A stretch of DNA of 64,000 nt, from positions 1-64,000 of the forward strand of contig JANBPK010000858.1 of assembly GCA_027579435.1 (NCBI GenBank). Reading direction: 5' to 3'. Below, in pieces: positions 1-10,267 of the stretch; position 1 is the stretch's first letter, and each line of letters begins with the position of its first letter. Under the pieces are notes generated by a model. It saw only the letters and a program-made list of their open reading frames with translations, ran no database searches and had not been told where the DNA came from. The DNA comes from Candolleomyces eurysporus. Taxonomy: Eukaryota; Basidiomycota; Agaricomycetes; Agaricales; Psathyrellaceae. The translations under genes were made by a program, and so were the position numbers.

Positions 1-1983
1 CCGACTTGGAGTGGTCGAATAGTGACTGGAGCGCCTCACCGAGATGAATCAGTGACCAATGGTAGCCGGCGAGGGTGGGGTTTTGGCAGAGGTCGAGCGC
101 CTCGCGATGCACCGAAATGGCCTCCTCGATGTGAGAAACCGACTCGGAGTGGTCAAATAGCAACTTGAGTGTGCATCCGAGATGGTGCAGTGACCAATGG
201 CGGCTGGGGTGGGGATGTGGGAAGAGGTTGAGCGCCTCGCGATGCACCGAAATAGCCTCCTCGATGTGAGAAACCGACTTGGAGTGGTTGAATAGTGACC
301 GCAGTTCGATTCCGAGAGTCACTAGTTCGTTTCCCCTGTCATTATCGGGGAGCACTTCGAGTATATTCCGTCGCAACTGGATCAACTTGGACAGTTCGGG
401 CACAGCTTCTGCTTCTACTGGTACTGCCAGATGGCCATTGCCATGGTCCAAGGAATACCGTGCAGCAGCTGTCAGCTTCCTGTATTGGGGCCTAACCTTT
501 GGGGTTTGGCGATAAGTCTTCAATTGGCAGGCTATGCATAAAGCGCGAAGGCGCATGCGAAATGAGAGATGGACGAAGAAACGTCCGGATCGACCCTCAT
601 TGGTAAGGAAGTCGCGAAGGGAAGTGTGGTAGAAGGTAACTGGTGCATCATCGGTGCCTGGAACTTGAATGATGGCCTGCAGGCCAATCAGAACACAAAC
701 CACTTCATGGGCCCGTATGCCGAGAAGTTCGGCAATCCCAGAGATTGAGAGTGGCCTCTCGAGCAGCACGATGGTTGAAATGATGTCGGAGAAGTGAGGA
801 ATATGCTCCGAACGAGCGAGGGTGGCTGAATAGAGGCCGTCTAGCCCTGGATCGATGGTGAGGGCAAGGGGCAAGCGATCCAATGGGGTGGAGGGGTCGG
901 CTGGGGAGGCTGATCCTTGGAATATAAATCTGAACAGCGTCGATCCGAAGATGAAAGATCCACCAATGTGATCCACAAGTTTTTCGGAATCAGTATGACT
1001 TGGCCACGAGCCATTCTCCCGCACGTATGCCTGGATAACTGGATTGGATCGCGTTTCCGCTTCGAATACTACACGCATGAATTCCACGATGTCGTCCCTC
1101 AAGCAATGATCAGCGAGGTCCTTCAAAATCACCCCACTATCCGCAGCGAGACACGAATGGATGTGCTGTTCCACCCGGCTGGTGATAAGAATCCGAAGGG
1201 GAATGGAAGGATGTTTTTTGAAGAATTTCAGTGTTGCTGTAATGAACTCTTGAACGGCTTGTTTATCATCGCACTCGTCGAGACCGTCGATGATGATGAG
1301 ATAAGGAGTCCATTGAAAGAGTTTGGCAAGGGAGGCTTGGGATGTAGCAGCCTTGAAAGGGTTGTACACCAGCCGCTGAAGGCGGGCGCTTAAGGAGAAA
1401 GAGGACTCGTCTTGCAGCAGCTCTGGCTCAGCCTTCACCGCGGCCTGAATGAGCGGTACGGTGTCGGGCAGAGAGGTTGCCATTTGACTTGCGAGAGTAT
1501 TTGGGAGCCGTCCTATCTTGCTCCTATCACCTGCGTTCCGGCAGAAGAAGAAGGTGGCGAGTAAGCGACCTCCATCCTGGACTTGCTCGGAGATCTCTTG
1601 GGCGATAGCGGACTTGCCACAGCCCGCATAGCCGTACACCCACAGGATGTGTGGCCTCCTGCTCAGCACCAAGACGCTGCTGGATACCCAACCAATAATC
1701 CATTTTAATACTCCTTTTCGTGTTCCCGCTATGCAAGCAGAGTCTGGAGGTGAGCGCTTGCGATCTCGGGTATGAGATGCGTCTGTAATGGGTTGGAGGA
1801 GCTCGGAGAGACCTAAATGGTACATCAATGCTGTCAATGGTCTGGAACTCATATTCAAGATCCAAACTCACTCCTCACTGTAACTTCCGCGGGTAAATGA
1901 TGTTGATGAATGTCACCTTCGACATTGTATACCTTCACTTCAACGTGACCATTACTCGACCCTTCCAGGAAATTTGTAGCCAT
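1..1983 (-). CDS. NACHT-TPR (NLR-like) STAND protein, copy A, 3' end outside window
   Basis: Predicted intracellular STAND NTPase of the fungal NLR type: an N-terminal lead, a NACHT ATPase and C-terminal TPR repeats; such proteins act in non-self recognition and programmed cell death in fungi. The minus frame is open from about 1812 to the left edge and encodes Walker A (GYAGCGKS) and Walker B (IIIDGLDECDD). It aligns to copies B and C with only in-frame length changes where I compared them (for example 9 nt near 415-470). Positions 1-300 encode near-identical 45-residue TPR units (135-nt period). I start at 1983 (MATNFLEGSS) because the same short exon opens copies B and C. The ancestral donor is mutated (GT to TT). 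A new 59-nt intron, 1813-1871 (GTGAGT..TAG), gives an in-frame join (..VRS-LSELLQPI). Without that splice a 7-nt length difference would break the frame, so the pseudogene alternative remains open. Confidence 0.72.
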
Positions 1984-2595
1984 GAACGGTAGCGCAGGTC
2001 AACTTGAGGAGGATGATGATCGGAGGACAGAAACCTGGTGCAGATGCCTTAAGCCTTGCAGTTGACACAAGGCGGTGCACTGTGAACTTCCTTCCTTAAC
2101 CGTCTACGGTAAGGATCCCGAAGCGCTCTGGAGATAATCGTACATAACAAGCGGGATGCATTGGACCACTTGCGTGAATGGCGGCGAGGAGCCTTGGTCG
2201 TTCAGAGGGCCCTCTACCCTACGTGCCCTGAGACAGGGTAGTGAGCGCGACGCGTCGGGCTCACGTGTGCGTGAGTCGCGGCCTGGGGTCTTGGTCCGCC
2301 CGACATTAGTAGGTTTGCTCCTTCGTTACACCCCAGCGTGTATAGCATGGGTCCGGGCTCGCTTCCTTCCCACTGCCTTCCGCAAGGCTTACTTGACCCT
2401 TAACACCGTCGAGCTCGACAACGACAGCGACGATCTCCAACCTTTGGGGCCATTCAGTGTCGTCGAGAGTTTGTGGACCCCGGTACGTCTATTATTACTC
2501 GGAATGCTCTTGGTTATTCAAGGGAGCCATAGGAGCCTTGAGCTGGCTAGCTATCAGAGGTTAGCAAGATACAGCGAGAAGAAGGATAGCCCAGT
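1984..2595. promoter_or_regulatory. Divergent promoter, unit A
   Basis: This 612-bp stretch separates the start of NLR copy A from the remnant of DHKTD1 copy A and matches the copy C promoter along its length. It keeps the inverted repeat CTCACG-TGTG-CGTGAG (2260-2275), which contains an E-box CACGTG, and an adjacent ACGCGT. The copy C TATA box (TATAAATCC) is degraded here to a short TATAG. A GTACGT..CAG segment near 2482-2556 looks like a leader intron. Confidence 0.55.
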
Positions 2596-4060
2596 ATGAG
2601 GTTCATAACGAGGAAGGGCGCCAACGTCGTTGGGCGGGTTGGCCATTTGGCCGGCTCGGGATGTGGAACTCATCGTAGCTACCACGACGAGTCGTTTGGG
2701 TACAGGAAACCGCACGAATACACGTTTCCAGACTGTGTGTAACTTCACTAGCTTCACGGACGGCCTCGAATCTAACAGCAGATCAGATACCTCGACCCAG
2801 CTCCAGAACAGAGCGAACAATGCTCCGTTACAGCGGTTCGTCGACTCTATGCGTATACATGGCCACAGAGCCGCTCGTATCGATCCCTTTGACCTTATCC
2901 ATCGAGAAGAAGTCACTGTACTCAACCCCAACCGATACGGTTTAGGCTTGAGCGAGGACGGTATGAAGGAGCTGTTCGACGTCAACAAGACCATTTGGAC
3001 TAGGAGGGTTGGCCAGGGCGAAGAAGAGGAGCCGTGGACACTCGAAGACATCATCAAGAGGCTACGGGGAGTCTACATTGGCAACATTGGCTACGAATTT
3101 ATGCATTCACCTTCCAAGACCGAACGGCTGTGGTTCTCCCATCTCCTCTAGTCTCAATCTCTGCCATCCCCCGAAGATCACCCGCTGAGCATCATCGACG
3201 ACCAGAAGAGGAGAAGGATTCACGAGCTGTTGGCCCGGAGCGAGGTATTGGATAACTTCTTGCAAGCCAAGTTCCCAAATCTCAAGCGGGTGAGCTAGCT
3301 CTCGGCATCTCCTCCGCTACCACATTTCTGACGACTTCTATGCGCCGTCGAGTATGGTCTCGAAGGTGGACAGTCGATGCTTCCTGCGTTGGACGCACTG
3401 TTCGGTGTGGCTGCTGCGAGAGGAGTACGGCCTGCGATTCTATGTTTGTGCTTTTGCGTCTCTTTCTCCCAATTCTTTTTCAAATTGACCAATAATCATC
3501 ATAGCCATGCCTCATTGCGGAAGGCTGAATCTTTTGACTGATCTACTGCAATACCCTCCTTCAAGTCTCTTCCACAAGATCAAAGGAGGCTCTGGGCTCC
3601 CTGAGGACCTCGGCATGGATGCTGATGTGTTGAGCCGTCTGGATAGGTTCTGTCAAAAAATTATTGCGCCTATGGCTTTAACACAACAGTATCCTCATCT
3701 GCTCTCAACTATGGCAACGGTTTCACCCAAGTTTCACCGCCGCAGATATATCCTGTGTCCGGGGTGACTCTAAAGCGTACCTGGAATCTGAGCTGGCCAA
3801 GGCTTCCTCATTCATGCCTTCGTCCCCTTCTCTATTGGAAGGCGAGTGGCAGTGAATGCTGTGGTTGTGTAGCGAAAACGCGGTGCATGATCCCTCGTTA
3901 CATATGTTTCTGCTGGATGTACTTGCAAAGGTCAAGAGGAAGTTGTCTGAAGGTTATGTGAGTGGCATTTTTCTCGCTTCTTCATGCAGATGACAACTGC
4001 TGACATGGGTTTCGCAAATAGGCGATCCATCCAAAGCTCCAAAGACATATCAAACACCAA
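2596..4060 (+). pseudogene. 2-oxoadipate dehydrogenase E1 (DHKTD1-like), broken copy A
   Basis: Degenerate copy of the intact gene at 15917-19880. It begins with the same mitochondrial-style start ([12 protein letters not shown]) and keeps the FGYRKPHEY and [10 protein letters not shown] segments. It then has a nonsense codon TAG at 3149-3151 where copy C reads a Glu codon (CTCCTCGAG). The highly conserved GMPHRGRLN motif has become MPHCGRLN (3507 on). Near 3720 the sequence jumps from the copy C position about 17040 to about 18035, removing the exons with the [10 protein letters not shown] and GHNELDLP segments needed for thiamine diphosphate binding. An 11-nt local duplication (TTTCACCCAAG/TTTCACCGCCG) marks this junction in A only. 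DHKTD1 homology ends near 4060 in the exon encoding IHPKLQRHIK. No functional E1 can be made from it. Confidence 0.9.
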
Positions 4061-4153
4061 GTGCAGACTATTTTGTACAGTACACTATAAATATCCAAAG
4101 CTTTTCGCACAGAGTTTTGTTTGTGGAAGTCTGCCTCAAGATCCACTGAACCT

Positions 4154-5798
4154 ATGCTTCCCGGATCAACTCTGCTGCGTGCTCAGCAACAATGTACACT
4201 GGTGCTTGAGTATGCCCAGTCGGAATCAGAGGCTAAAACTCGTGCGTTAGAATGGAGAACGAGGAGGTCAGACGAAACTTACGATCACAGATGCGTCAAC
4301 AATCCTAAGCCCTTTGACACCTTTAACCTTTAAATCTGGACCAATAACCCCTTCTTTCAATTTATCCCGTGCACTCATCGCAGCAGTTCCTGTGGTGTGA
4401 TACCCTGACCCAGCCATACCCCTGATAAACGCTTCGTTAAAGATTTCGCGAGGTGTGGTGTCCGGGTCGGGTGTAAAGAGTGCGGTGATATAATCAGACC
4501 ATGCCGGTGCACTGAAGAATCGAACGGCGCGGGATACGCCAATACGGAGGGTTTCAACGTCGAAAAGGTGCTTGAATAATCCGAGGTCGATGAGTGGAGG
4601 GTCGAGTGGGTTTGAAGAACGAAGTCGTATACTCCCACCTACATCAAGATCAACGGTCAGTACCCCGGGACTGTTGGGAAACCTGCCAGTGGGAGGACTC
4701 ACGAGACTTGGGCGTTAATAGCATGACGACAGCCAAAACTTGGTTGCTTTCGTTCTGCAAAGTAGACGAGAGATAAGTCAAAGGAACCAGTACCATCTAA
4801 ATATGCAGTATACGCACTCCAGGAATTATTTCAAGATGAGGCGCATTTTCTCCAGAAGAAGGATCTTCACTGTATTCTTTGAAGATCGACGCGTTCGAAG
4901 GAATCCGCGTCCAGATGAAAGGTCGCACTGAGAATGCAGAGCTCGCCAGAGGGCCTGTTCTAGGGGCTCTCCATTGTTCGAGAGCTTCGGAGCCGGGTCT
5001 ATGAAAGGGGGTTCAATCACAGGTACGGTCGAATAGTACATCAATTTACTGACTAAGGGTAAGGAATCCCAGTCGCGTTCCATACATTCAGAACGGCATG
5101 GTGGTCTGACATGCCCTTTCCGACATTAGGTAGATCGTAGTTAGTCGTTATCCCAAGCGCGCTGAGTTCCATAAAATTTCCGATTCCTGAGTTGAGAAGG
5201 ATATGTGGGGTACTGACGGTTCCACCAGACAGCACGACCTCCTTCTTGGCAGTGAGAACTCTTCATGTGTTGCCCCCGGACCTAGGCGCCGGCTCCACGT
5301 TTCGGATCTCCAGTTGTCCACCTGACCCCTCTTGATTTACGGGTAGCCTAGGGTGGCGAGAGTGTTGATCACAATGTCGAGATTGGGGCGATGTCTGACT
5401 TTGGTGTTTAGATAGGCAGTTGCTGCACTGCTTCACTCGCCATTCCCGGACGTATTCTGGTTCCAAGCTAATGACGATTCAGAATGGTACGTCTCAGAGT
5501 GAGGCAAAGAATATCAACTCACTGACTCCGATTGGGTCACCCAAGTTGGGATAGAGATTGAAAGGGAACTCTCTGTTGAGTTGCTGGGCAGATTGCATGA
5601 AACGCCGATCGAGCTCAGTGGGCTCTGACTGAACCAAGGAAACGAGAGTATTCCTGTTGTAGCTGTTCACCCGGGGGTCGTACTGACCAGTGATGTTGCG
5701 GCCTCCAAGAGGAGCCACCCATTTCTCGTTCTATATGACATATTCAATCAGCAAATATTCAATTAGGGGACAAAAGCAACATACACGCTTGATGGATG
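4154..5798 (-). pseudogene. GMC oxidoreductase (aryl-alcohol-oxidase-like), 3' fragment A
   Basis: Truncated, frameshifted copy of the intact GMC gene at 26934-29200, same strand. It retains the C-terminal exons (FFSAPAWSDYITALFTPDP, EVFNEAFIRG-type segment, TGTAAMSARDKLKEG, LRIVDASVIV) and the exon starting WVAPLGGRNITGQYDP. It stops near 5798 inside the intron after that exon, so the FAD-binding N-terminus and signal peptide are absent. The exon near 5263-5466 is out of frame, and the catalytic-region HP of the intact copy (GSHPTGT) is HT here (GYHTTGT). It abuts the DHKTD1 remnant through about 90 bp (4061-4153) that is also present in unit B. The flanking gene orders fit a deletion that fused DHKTD1 to the GMC 3' end. 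Confidence 0.88.
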
Positions 5799-6355
5799 GA
5801 AACTTGTCTTGTTCCTGCTCATCTACCGTGGGGTCCTCCTCGTCATGCTTTTCGCTGAGCCCAAGATTCTATAATTCTCGTATTGCAACAGTGCAGAGGG
5901 TGGGCCATGAAGCCGAATACCTCAGTCATGAGGGATGTTCGCGCAGTCAATCCGGCTGTTCAAGGAGAATGGAAGCGGCAAGATTGAGTATGCAAGACGT
6001 GTCACAGGGCCAGAGCACAAGGCGTCCAAGCTGAAAATATCGCAAAAGGGGGAACGAAAGGTAACCGGTAACCTTGTGAACCAGACTGTTGCGAGAGAAG
6101 GAAATTCTGAGATGAGCCACAAAGAACGAGTGGCTCATCAGAGGATATTGAAGCAGCGGCGCCCTGCCGGCGGGTTTGGTGTGCAAATACAACCAAACTC
6201 CTCCCCACAAGCTCGCGGTCGGATTTCTGGCTGCCTGCTGCCATCTCAGAGCGACTCGACGTCATTCTACGTGTTTTCTTTCTTTTTCTCACACCGCCCA
6301 ACGGCACACCATATATTTACCGCTATGGCGGGCGTTGGACAAGGCGGGGCAGTCG
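5799..6355. other. Gene-less spacer inside unit A
   Basis: About 560 bp between the GMC fragment and a DHKTD1 scrap. Several short open frames occur on both strands, but none resembles a protein I recognise and none has a convincing intron structure. Confidence 0.5.
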
Positions 6356-7015
6356 CGACCTTTTCCTCCCCCAGGTCCTCACATCTTCTATGGAACGATT
6401 AGCATGGTCCCAAAGGTGGAGAGTCAATACTCCCCACGTTGTACGCGTTGCTTGGTGCAGCAGCCGTCAGAGGGACATGGCACGCAATTCTAGGTGCGTC
6501 CTCTCATGTTTCTTTCCCCCATTCTTCCTCAAGCTCACAAATGCTCGTCACAGCAATGCCTCATCATAGAAGACGGAATCTTTCAACCGATCTACTGCAA
6601 TACCCGCCCTCTCAAGTCTTCTCCACAATAGCCAAAGAGGCCGATTAAGCGCGTAGATGTCGCTCGGGCAATGGAACTTGCGTTCAGGTAGAGAGATTAC
6701 TTCAGAAAGGCACGTCATTGAGCTCCGGGATGCTCAGCCCTTCTGACCCTATTCTCCATTAGGACGTCATTGTGAATTTTCTCGTTAATTCTCGATGGTG
6801 AGAAGCTTATTTGGCTTCATCCTGGTGTGGTGTGCTGACAGCCCGTTGCTCCAGGGACAATAACTGGACTTTCCTGAGATCCTGCCCATGCACGAGAAAA
6901 TCGCCTCCCGGTGCTCTGTACCTCATCTATACGGGGAGAAGCTTCTCGTACGTTCATGTCCAGTCAGCCCTCCATCTCGTACTGACTGTCCGCAAACTCA
7001 TAGATAGATAGATCG
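6356..7015 (+). pseudogene. DHKTD1-like internal fragment (complementary scrap), unit A
   Basis: Homologous to copy C from about 16640 (intron before the [11 protein letters not shown] exon) to about 18015, with its own internal deletion. Recognisable pieces in order are [13 protein letters not shown] sequence, [19 protein letters not shown] (GMPHRGRLN degraded), [19 protein letters not shown] (6652-6710), DVIVNFLV (6764 on) and a diverged GHNELDLPG exon (6860-6950). Intron remnants with the original splice sites are still visible between them. The second half (VDVARAME onward) is part of the segment missing from copies A and B, so this is a separate remnant, not the tail of copy A. Confidence 0.85.
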
Positions 7016-7564
7016 AACAGTTTCTCAGCCCAGGCAACATTCTAGATGGGAATGGCACCGTTTGCGATGGTGGTGAGAACGAAGAGGCATCTACTTAACC
7101 GGGAACTCTTGAAGGTGAGAAATCAAATCGGCGAGATCGAACTGCAAGAAATTGTCAAATTCTGATTTCTCCATTGCCGATTCAGGGTTTCGTTGACTAT
7201 CAACTGGAAGAGGTCTGTTGGGGACCTAAGCTTGTCCGAGTGCTGGGCGAGATACCTATGTTACTAGATTCTCTAAGATTTCTGTGGCTCGCTGGGCTCA
7301 GGTTTGATCTGTGCTGCGTCTAGTGGATGGATTCCTGTGCCAACTCTCGTGTGCTCTTGAACAAGATCTTTGTGGATGAAAATAATGATAAGGTCTATCT
7401 GTATGACTACTTCCATACATGTTGATCATGAACTGCCTTTATTGACCCGCTTTCTGGAGGTCCTCAGACAACAGTACACTCGACATCACGTAGCCGTGTG
7501 GAATAATCTAGAGTGGAACAAAACATACATGTACAAAAGCGAAATGCATGGATTCAAAGCGGGT
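7016..7564. other. Spacer and 3' flank of NLR copy B
   Basis: No recognisable gene. The last ~65 bp (about 7500-7564) match the 3' flank of NLR copy C (12826-12894) and so mark the unit boundary. The rest contains short open frames only. Confidence 0.5.
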
Positions 7565-9938
7565 TTACGCGTCTTCGTGATAAGCATGCATGAAATAATC
7601 ATCTACACGATGTGTTAAGCGAGCTGGAAATGAAGATGGAAGTGCTACAAGTCCCAATTCGGTAATCTCCTCCTCCAACTTCAAGATTTCATCCAAATCA
7701 TCCTGTTTCCCTGTCGCGTCGAAGCGTAGCTGAAGTTGGGACCGTAGATTGTCCAATGCCCAGCCTCGGCGCTCGTGACCTTCAAGAAAGTGTTCGACGA
7801 CAAGTTCATGGGTATACATGATTGCGTCATCCAAGTCGCCGGTGGATTGAGTCTTGGTATATCGAGGGATGAGGTAGGCTATAAGCCAAACAAGTGTGTT
7901 AGATCGGGAGGATGGGATATCCAAATCGTGGGTCAGAGCTTCACGAGATAAGGAAACAGCCTCATCGAAGTGTCCGATGGATCCAGTTTTCATGAAGTGT
8001 GAATAGAATGCCAGTCCAAGATAGTACAATGACCGATGGCGGTCGGGGTGGGGGTTTGGCCGGAGGTCGAGCGCCTCGCGATGCACCGAAATGGCCTCCT
8101 CGATGTGAGAAACCCACTCAGAGTGGTCGAATAGTGACTCAAGCGCGCATCCGAGATTGTACAGTGACCAATGGCGGTCGGGGTGGGGGTTTGGCAAGAG
8201 GTCGAGCGCCTCGCGAAGCACCGAAATGGCCTCCTCGATGTCAGAAACTGACTTGGAGTGGTCAAATAGTAACTTGATCTCGCATCCAAGCCAGTGCAGT
8301 TCACATCCTCTTTCATGAACAGGAAGCACTTCCAGTATATTCCGCCGCAACTGGATCAACTTGTACAATTCGGGTACAGCTTCTGCTCCCGCCCGTTCCG
8401 CGAGATCCCAATGGGTACTTTCTCCAAGATCGAAGGAATAGTGAACAGCAGCTGTGAACCTCCTGCGTTGAGGCTTGACTTTCGGAGTTCGGCGATAAGT
8501 CTTCAATCGGCAGGCTGCGCATAGGGTGCAAAGGCGCATGTGAAACGTGGGACGGACGAAAAACCGTCCGGATCGACCCTCATTGGTAAGGAAGTCGCGA
8601 AGGGAAGTATGGTAGAAGGTAACTGGTACGTCGTCGGTGCCTGGAACTTGAATAATGGCCTGGAGGTCAACCAGGACACATACCACTTCGTGGGCTCGTA
8701 TGTCGAGAAGTTCGGCGATGCCAGAGATTGAGAGTGGCCTCTCAAGCAGCACAATGGTTGAAATGATATCGGAGAAGTGAGGAATACGCTCCGAACGAGC
8801 GAGGGTGGCTGAATAGAGGCCGTCTAGCCCTGGATCGATGGTGAGCGCAAGGGGAAAGCGGTCCAATGGGGTGGAGTGATCGTCTGGGGAGCCTGATCCT
8901 TGGAATATAAATCTAAACAGCGTCGACCCGAAGATGAAAGATCCACCAATGTGATCCACGAGTCTTTCGGAATCAGTATGGCTTGGCCATGAGCCATTCT
9001 CCCGCACGTATGCCTGGATAACTGGATTGATTCGCGTTTCCGCTTCGAATACTACACGCATGAATTCCACGATGTCGTCCCTCGAGCAATGGTCAGCAAG
9101 GTCCTTCAAAATCACCCCACTATCTGCAGCGAGACACGAATGGATGTGCTGTTCCACCCGGCTGGTGATAAGAATCCGAAGGGGAATGGAGGGATGTTTT
9201 TTGAAGAATTTCAGCGTTGTCGTGATGAACTCTTGAACGCCTTCTTTATCGTCGCACTCGTCGAGACCGTCGATGATGATGAGATAAGGAGTTGATCGGA
9301 AGAGTTTGGCGAGAGAGGCTCGGGATGCTGCGGCTCTGAAAGGCTCGTACACTAGACGCTGAAGCCGAGCGCTTAAGGAGAAAGGGGACTTGACTTGTAG
9401 CAGCTCCGGGTCGGCCTGCACCGCAGCCTCAATGAATGGTACGGTGTCGGGCAGTGAAGTCGCCATTTGACTTGCGAGAGTATTTGGGAGTCGTCCTATC
9501 TTGCTCCTGTCGCCTGCGTTCCGGCAGAAGAAAAAAGTGGCGAGTAAGTGACCTCCACCCTGAACTTGCTCAGAGATCTCTTGGGCGATAGCGGACTTGC
9601 CACAGCCTGCGTAGCCGTACACCCACAGGATGTGTTTTGTCTTGATCAGCAGTATGACGCTGCTAGACACCCAAGCGACAATCCATTCTATCACTCCTTT
9701 TCGTGTTCCCTTTATGCAAGCACTGTCTGGAGGTGATTGCTTCCGATTTCGAAGATGAGATGCGTCTTTGATGGGCTGGAGGAGCTCAAAGAGCTCTATA
9801 TCGATGCTGTCAACAGTCTGAAGCTCGCGCCCAAAATTGAGACTCACTCCTCACTCCCACAGGCACGCCGCTTTCAAAATTGTATACCTTCACCTCAGCG
9901 TGGACATTTCTCGAACCTTCCAGGATATTTGTAGACAT
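7565..9938 (-). CDS. NACHT-TPR (NLR-like) STAND protein, copy B
   Basis: Predicted NLR-type STAND protein of 774 residues from two exons: 9867-9938 (24 codons, MSTNILEGSR..NFESG) and 7565-9817, joined across a 49-nt intron (9818-9866, GTGCCT..CAG). The single-exon reading from 9847 (MSLNFGREL) is possible but discards a 5' exon whose frame is conserved in three copies. NACHT features are Walker A GYAGCGKS, Walker B LIIIDGLDECDD and a sensor-like ILITSRVEQHI. A middle region (FYHTSLRDFL) is typical of fungal NACHT proteins. Five TPR-like units of about 45 residues fill the last 240 residues, the first two nearly identical to each other. Relative to copy C the first exon lacks 15 nt, an in-frame loss that supports coding. 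It is divergently paired with a broken DHKTD1 copy. No N-terminal effector domain is recognised. Confidence 0.88.
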
Positions 9939-10267
9939 GGATGGTAGTGCAAGATCACCCCGGGGACGATGATGATGAGAGCTCAAGGACAGAAAGCTGG
10001 TGCAGCTAGTGCAGGCTTGTGGTTGACGCGTGCCATGGGCTGTGATCCTCCTTCCTTAAGCGTCCGAGACATCAAACAAACCCCAATCGAGCTCGACAAC
10101 GACGACCTCCAACCTTTGGGGCCATTCAGTGTCGTCGAGCGCTTGTGGACCCCGGTACGTCTATTATTACTCGGAATGCTCTTGGTTATTCAAGGGAGCC
10201 ATAGGAGCCGTGAGCTGGCTAGCTATCAGAGGCTAGCAAGATACAGCGAGAAGAAGGATAGCCCGGT
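9939..10267. promoter_or_regulatory. Divergent promoter, unit B, shortened
   Basis: Only 329 bp, against 612 and 633 bp in units A and C. The missing ~300 bp include the inverted repeat CTCACG-TGTG-CGTGAG, the ACGCGT element and the TATA box. The leader segment with the putative intron (GTACGT near 10155) is retained. Confidence 0.6.

Noticed and set aside
917..1393. 158-codon antisense frame over NLR copy A, with equivalents at 9089-9295 and 14281-14706
   Set aside because: Its conservation is explained by the NACHT frame on the other strand; no independent signal for coding.
2156..2599. Open frame upstream of DHKTD1 copy A (RARFLPTAFRKAY.., also 15479-15874 in C)
   Set aside because: It resembles a mitochondrial presequence, but it ends in a stop before the conserved ATG and does not join in frame to DHKTD1; unit B lacks its 5' part. 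Treated as leader with an intron.
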